Below, in pieces: positions 60,403-64,000 of a stretch of DNA of 64,000 nt. Source of the DNA: Dallia pectoralis (lineage: Eukaryota > Chordata > Actinopteri > Esociformes > Umbridae). The position numbers and the translations under genes were made by a program. The notes beneath the pieces were generated by a model that ran no database searches, was not told where the DNA came from, and worked only from the letters and a program-made list of their open reading frames with translations. Each line of letters begins with the position of its first letter. Position 1 is the first letter of the stretch. The stretch lies in assembly GCA_029465975.1 (NCBI GenBank), contig CM055755.1:1169930-1233929 (forward strand), read 5' to 3'.

Positions 60403-61686
60403 GCCGAGTGTGCTACCAATAAATTAGACTTGACCTCTCTTTGTCACTCAGCTACATGGGTCATATTGTTTCCTTCAATGTTCTTTAGCACTCTGGCACA
60501 TTTCAGCTTTCATTTAATATTAAATCAGAAACATTTATGTGCTGTCCAGTTCCGTCAGCCAGACAGTTTTACCTCACAGAACAGAATATTAATGGAAACT
60601 GCCAGACCTTTCCCAAACGATGCTCAGAGAAAATTGAAAGAGTGCTGGTTTTTGAATTCAACTGCCTCGTTCATCACCATTCTAGGAAGGCGAAACCCCC
60701 ACAGGCATTTTGGAATTCAGGAAAATTTGAAGCACATCCATGTGGACTTCTGCTGGACTATGGTATGTTTCCCCAGCAATATGCAGCCTGTCTGTACACC
60801 TTGTTCCATAGGCCAAGCAAGATAATGGGAATTAATAGCAGTCCGATGGTTTGAGGTTCTCCATTACTGCAACAGAGTGATGTCAGAAGGAATCTGAATA
60901 GTCATAATCACTCACACTAATCTCTTGTAAATTGTTCTGGGGTTCTGCCCTGGAATAATCTGTATGTAGAAACATTTCAGTCGTGAATACTTCTTGCTTG
61001 GTTCCCCGTACGGTGCCGGTTCTAAGTAATTCAGGGAATAGGTTATCATTTAAAGCGTTGCCTTGATGTGACTTTCCCCTGGACTCCCCTGGCCTGCATG
61101 TGTTTATTCAGCAAGCGTCAATAACACATGCATTTACCAGAGGTTTCATAATAGCGTAACGAGCTAGGTCTGCATTTCTGCACATTCTCTCATCCAGAGA
61201 GACTTTCCGTTGTGAGAGCATTTTCATACAGTCTGCTAATAGATGCTATTCAGTGTGTTCTTCATGCTTTAATGAACCAATTCAAACCTAGTGCCCTAGT
61301 TTGGCCAGGAACCTAATTCCCTGCTTTTGGAACTGGGCTCACAGAGTTCTGAATAGCTGGAGATGAAGACTAGGGTGCTGTTTAGGACGACAATCGGGAT
61401 AAAAGCTTTATTCATTTGCTATCGGCAAGTTGACGTCAATGTCCATTTTTTGGTCTTCTTTTCTTCTGTGACATAAGTACAACCTTTCAGAGTATTACAT
61501 TATATCACATCACCCACTTTACCACAGCTCCAAGCCACATTGGCAAGGAAACCTGCTGTTCTGAATATTTCTCTGGAGACAAACATGCATTTCTCACATG
61601 ACTCAAATCACACTGTACAGTCTTCAAAGGGAAATCTCGGATGGATATTATATTACTGAGAAGGAGAAACCCCGTGTGATCATTGT
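60403..61686. other. Unique DNA, one 131-codon frame of unknown status
   Basis: The plus frame at 60430-60825 (starts MTSLCHSATWVILF) and an overlapping 105-codon frame at 60537-60854 have no recognisable motifs. Neither is proposed as a gene. Confidence 0.35.
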
Positions 61687-61770
61687 CTTACAGCTGGACT
61701 GACACACACACAGTTACTAAAGTGTTCACTTACAGCTGGACTGACACACACACAGTTACTAAAGTGTTCA
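61687..61770. repeat. 42-bp tandem duplication (2 copies)
   Basis: cttacagctggactgacaca and cagttactaaagtgttca occur twice at 42-bp spacing with no visible difference, a possible early-stage minisatellite. Confidence 0.95.
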
Positions 61771-62089
61771 TTCCTAAGTTGAGTTGAGTGAGTATTATGT
61801 GCGACAAGGTAAGGTTTCTCATGTGTCAATTAGAAAGAGTGAGGGATCTACAGTATGTCAAAATCTAATGACAGCACGAGCTCCCGAGCTTTTCACTTCT
61901 TTCTCCTTTAAAAACTAGTTTTCTTTTTTGTTGTTTTTTATACCATAAAATAAATACTAGATAGTCCCAAAAACAATTGTATTAGACCAATGAGGTTTGC
62001 GTCTACCTGTATGGTTTGTCATCTGTTTGTTATACTTACATGGGCATACAAACAGGCATTTTATTTACATCGTTAATAATTAGAATAAT

Positions 62090-62175
62090 TGCTCTCCAGG
62101 TAATAGCATGGTGCTTGCACCAGCAGGGTTGTGTGTTTGAGTCCCACGAGAGACCAGAATGAAAAGATATCCACA
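62090..62175 (+). mobile_element. tRNA-derived SINE head, degenerate
   Basis: agcatggtgcttgcaccag, cagggttgtgtgtttgagtc and ccacgagagaccagaatgaa align in order with the salmonid SINE phrases gcatggcgcttgcaacgcc, agggttgtgggttcgattcc and cacggggggccagtatg. The B box is preserved in part (tttgagtcc). Confidence 0.65.
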
Positions 62176-62623
62176 TTATAGTATCAGGCATTCTGAGTGA
62201 TTGTTAGCTAAATTACTTGAATGTGATGATTAATATCAAAATACTACTCCCGCCTACTCCAAATGAAATAACCTAAATGATGATTAAAACACACACATTC
62301 ACAGCATGAGTTCCTAATTCGTTGGATTCACAGACTTTATTAAATGGGGTTTAATTATCTTGTTTGTTTTAATGGTGGGATGTTACGTTTGTCTGTATAA
62401 TGCATTGTAAGCTTGATTGCTGGTGGTTCTTTTTTAATCCAATAGGGGTGCTATAATCTCATGCATTTAGCTGCCGTTTATTCTTGTTTGTCACACAGTC
62501 GGTTGGTTACAAAAACCTTATTGTACATTATATAACAGGTAGTGTGATGATATTGGATATCAAATGACCCTGCAGGCTTTGGATTGACGTAATGATTTTT
62601 AAACATACTTGTCACTCATGTCT

Positions 62624-62792
62624 CTGTTTTCTCTCTCTTCCTGCCTCTATATCGATTGTATCATCTCTCCATCTATCTCTCACTTCATTTCTCTCGCTCC
62701 CTCCCTTTTTCTCCCCACCTCTCCCCATCCCTCCCTCCCTCTTACCCTCTCTGTCCCCCTCCCTCCCCCTCTCTACCGCACTCTTTCTCTCC
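62624..62792. repeat. Polypyrimidine tract
   Basis: About 170 bp of C/T-rich sequence with ccctccctcccttt-type runs. Frames across it are artefacts. Confidence 0.9.
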
Positions 62793-63136
62793 TGCATTTG
62801 ATCCATTACAGTGTGACTAGGGCTTCGGTGCACTTATCTCAGCTATACCAGTATGAGTGCAGTCATTTGGAAGGGAGTCCGTCATTTTAAGTTCTCCTTC
62901 ACATCTGTGTGAGCCTGGGGAACCTTTAACATTTCCAATTTATTCGGGTTTCCACCTCATGCAGTAGTGTTAGCGTAGCCTGGATGGTCGTTTGTGATAT
63001 TGTCTAGTAGGCTTTCAGCTATATATAGGATCTATCAAGTTCTTCACTGGCTCAGGTGCTCTGGCTTTGTTACCATAGTTCCCCTGTGTTTATTATTGTA
63101 CAGAATCTGTGTGGCCCTCAAAAGTTCTAAACACGA
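62793..63136. other. Unique DNA, no gene seen
   Basis: No arrays or recognisable frames. Confidence 0.4.
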
Positions 63137-63139
63137 ACA

Positions 63140-63434
63140 CAATGACCACCTGTGATGTATGACGTAATTATAACACACCAATAACACACCAATAACATGC
63201 TAATAACACGCCAATAACACACTGACCACCTGTGATGTATGATGTATTTATAACACACCAATAACACACCAATAACACGCCAATAACACGCCAATAACAC
63301 GCCAATAACACACTGACCACCTGTGATGTATGATGTATTTATAACACACCAATAACACACCAATAACACGCCAATAACACGCCAATAACACACTGACCAC
63401 CTGTGATGTATTTAAAACACACTAATAACACACG
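63140..63434. repeat. Nested repeat: 11-bp units inside 80-90-bp blocks
   Basis: Runs of ataacacacca/ataacacgcca (11 bp) alternate with gaccacctgtgatgtatga at about 63144, 63225, 63315 and 63398. Block length varies with the number of 11-bp units. Confidence 0.92.
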
Positions 63435-64000
63435 CACTCCGGATATTCTCATAAAGGGGACAGAGGCGGTGGGAACCGCGGTTCCTATTACGGTTCCACA
63501 CCTCCTGGAGGCTCATAGCAGAAGGGCTTGGCACTCCTGTCATCAGAGCTCGTCTCGCCGCCCCACCAGTGAGATCAGGTTTGCAAAATCAGCCTTATTT
63601 AGTAACAGACTGGCTAACCAGTTGGACACATGTCCGTCCCACTCTTTATCTCCACTGGGGTCTCTGGGGAGACTCTGGTCCATTCCTCTAAGTCTCAGTG
63701 ACATCTGCAGCTTACAGATGGCATGTGATGATCCCCCTGCCCTCCACTGTGTCCCAAACACCATCCTATTCCCTGCATGTACCTGAATAGAATAAAAGCA
63801 AGTCCACTAGATAGTGAGTAGGGTGAGATTTGAGAAGGCAACATATTCTCCTATGAAAGCGGCTCTGAAGGAACATGGTGATACAGCTCTCCATCGGAAC
63901 TAACCGAGGCCCTTCTAGAAAGAGACAGATGTTAATTTATCTTCATTACACACTCTGACGAACACTGTGTGCTACATCGCTTCACAACCCGCTACAACAC
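63435..64000. other. Unique DNA with a hairpin-repeat relic
   Basis: At about 63748-63830, gtgtcccaaacaccatccta, ttccctgcatgtac and agtgagtagggtgagatttg resemble the two ends of the salmonid hairpin repeat. A 127-codon plus frame at 63403-63786 runs through part of the preceding repeat and has no recognisable domain. Confidence 0.4.

Noticed and set aside
60430..60854. 131- and 105-codon overlapping plus frames
   Set aside because: No recognisable motif, two frames overlap over the same DNA, and no splice or promoter context. Length is within chance for a 64-kb window.

Overview
The window reads as vertebrate, most likely ray-finned fish, nuclear DNA. It has no operons, no ribosome-binding sites and no recognisable host protein-coding gene. 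It has long (CA)n/(GT)n microsatellites, several Tc1/mariner-like transposon relics, a hAT-like DNA transposon, and fragments that resemble the tRNA-derived SINEs and short 'one-third kb' repeats common in salmonid and pike genomes. That last resemblance is recalled, not searched, so Protacanthopterygii (salmon/pike side) is a guess, not a call.

The dominant feature is tandem repetition. I count roughly 30 separate minisatellite arrays with periods of 14 to 68 bp, all with different units. They cover very roughly a third or more of the 64 kb. The largest is a 4.8 kb array of a 42-bp unit (about 115 copies) at 29.0-33.8 kb. Others of 0.6-1.4 kb lie at 0.6, 2.5, 3.6, 6.6, 7.7, 10.8, 15.4, 39.1, 40.9, 44.2/46.9, 48.4, 54.8, 57.1 and 59.7 kb. 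Nearly every long open reading frame is a by-product of these arrays and is not proposed as a gene.

Layout. 0-9.4 kb: AC microsatellite, then arrays of 24, 35, 37, 23, 43, 45 and 51 bp, with a decayed Tc1-like element around the 35-bp array. 9.4-18.2 kb: mostly unique DNA with arrays of 46/30, 31, 22, 37 and 68 bp. 18.2-22.8 kb: two Tc1 transposase relics, a 16-bp array and a possible LTR remnant. 23-28.3 kb: arrays of 31, 16, 40 and 23 bp. 29-33.8 kb: the giant array. 34-39 kb: unique DNA with polypyrimidine tracts. 39-49.6 kb: a dense block with arrays of 14, 43, 21, 27, 19 and 34 bp. In it a 1.9-kb hAT-like element splits the 19-bp array, and the 34-bp array sits inside a Tc1-like element. 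50-64 kb: arrays of 21, 15, 21, 28, 65 and 11 bp, with a CpG-rich 0.3-kb patch at 56.75-57.09 kb that could be the first exon or promoter of a minus-strand gene.

The most informative observations are mechanistic. (i) The 34-bp minisatellite at 48.4 kb is an amplified piece of a Tc1-like transposase reading frame, and the 35-bp array at 2.5 kb probably is as well. (ii) The 1.89-kb element at 45.0-46.9 kb has terminal inverted repeats and an exact 8-bp target duplication, and its removal restores the 19-bp repeat phase. (iii) Several arrays show higher-order structure that records segmental amplification. I did not find evidence of a new gene-encoded system.
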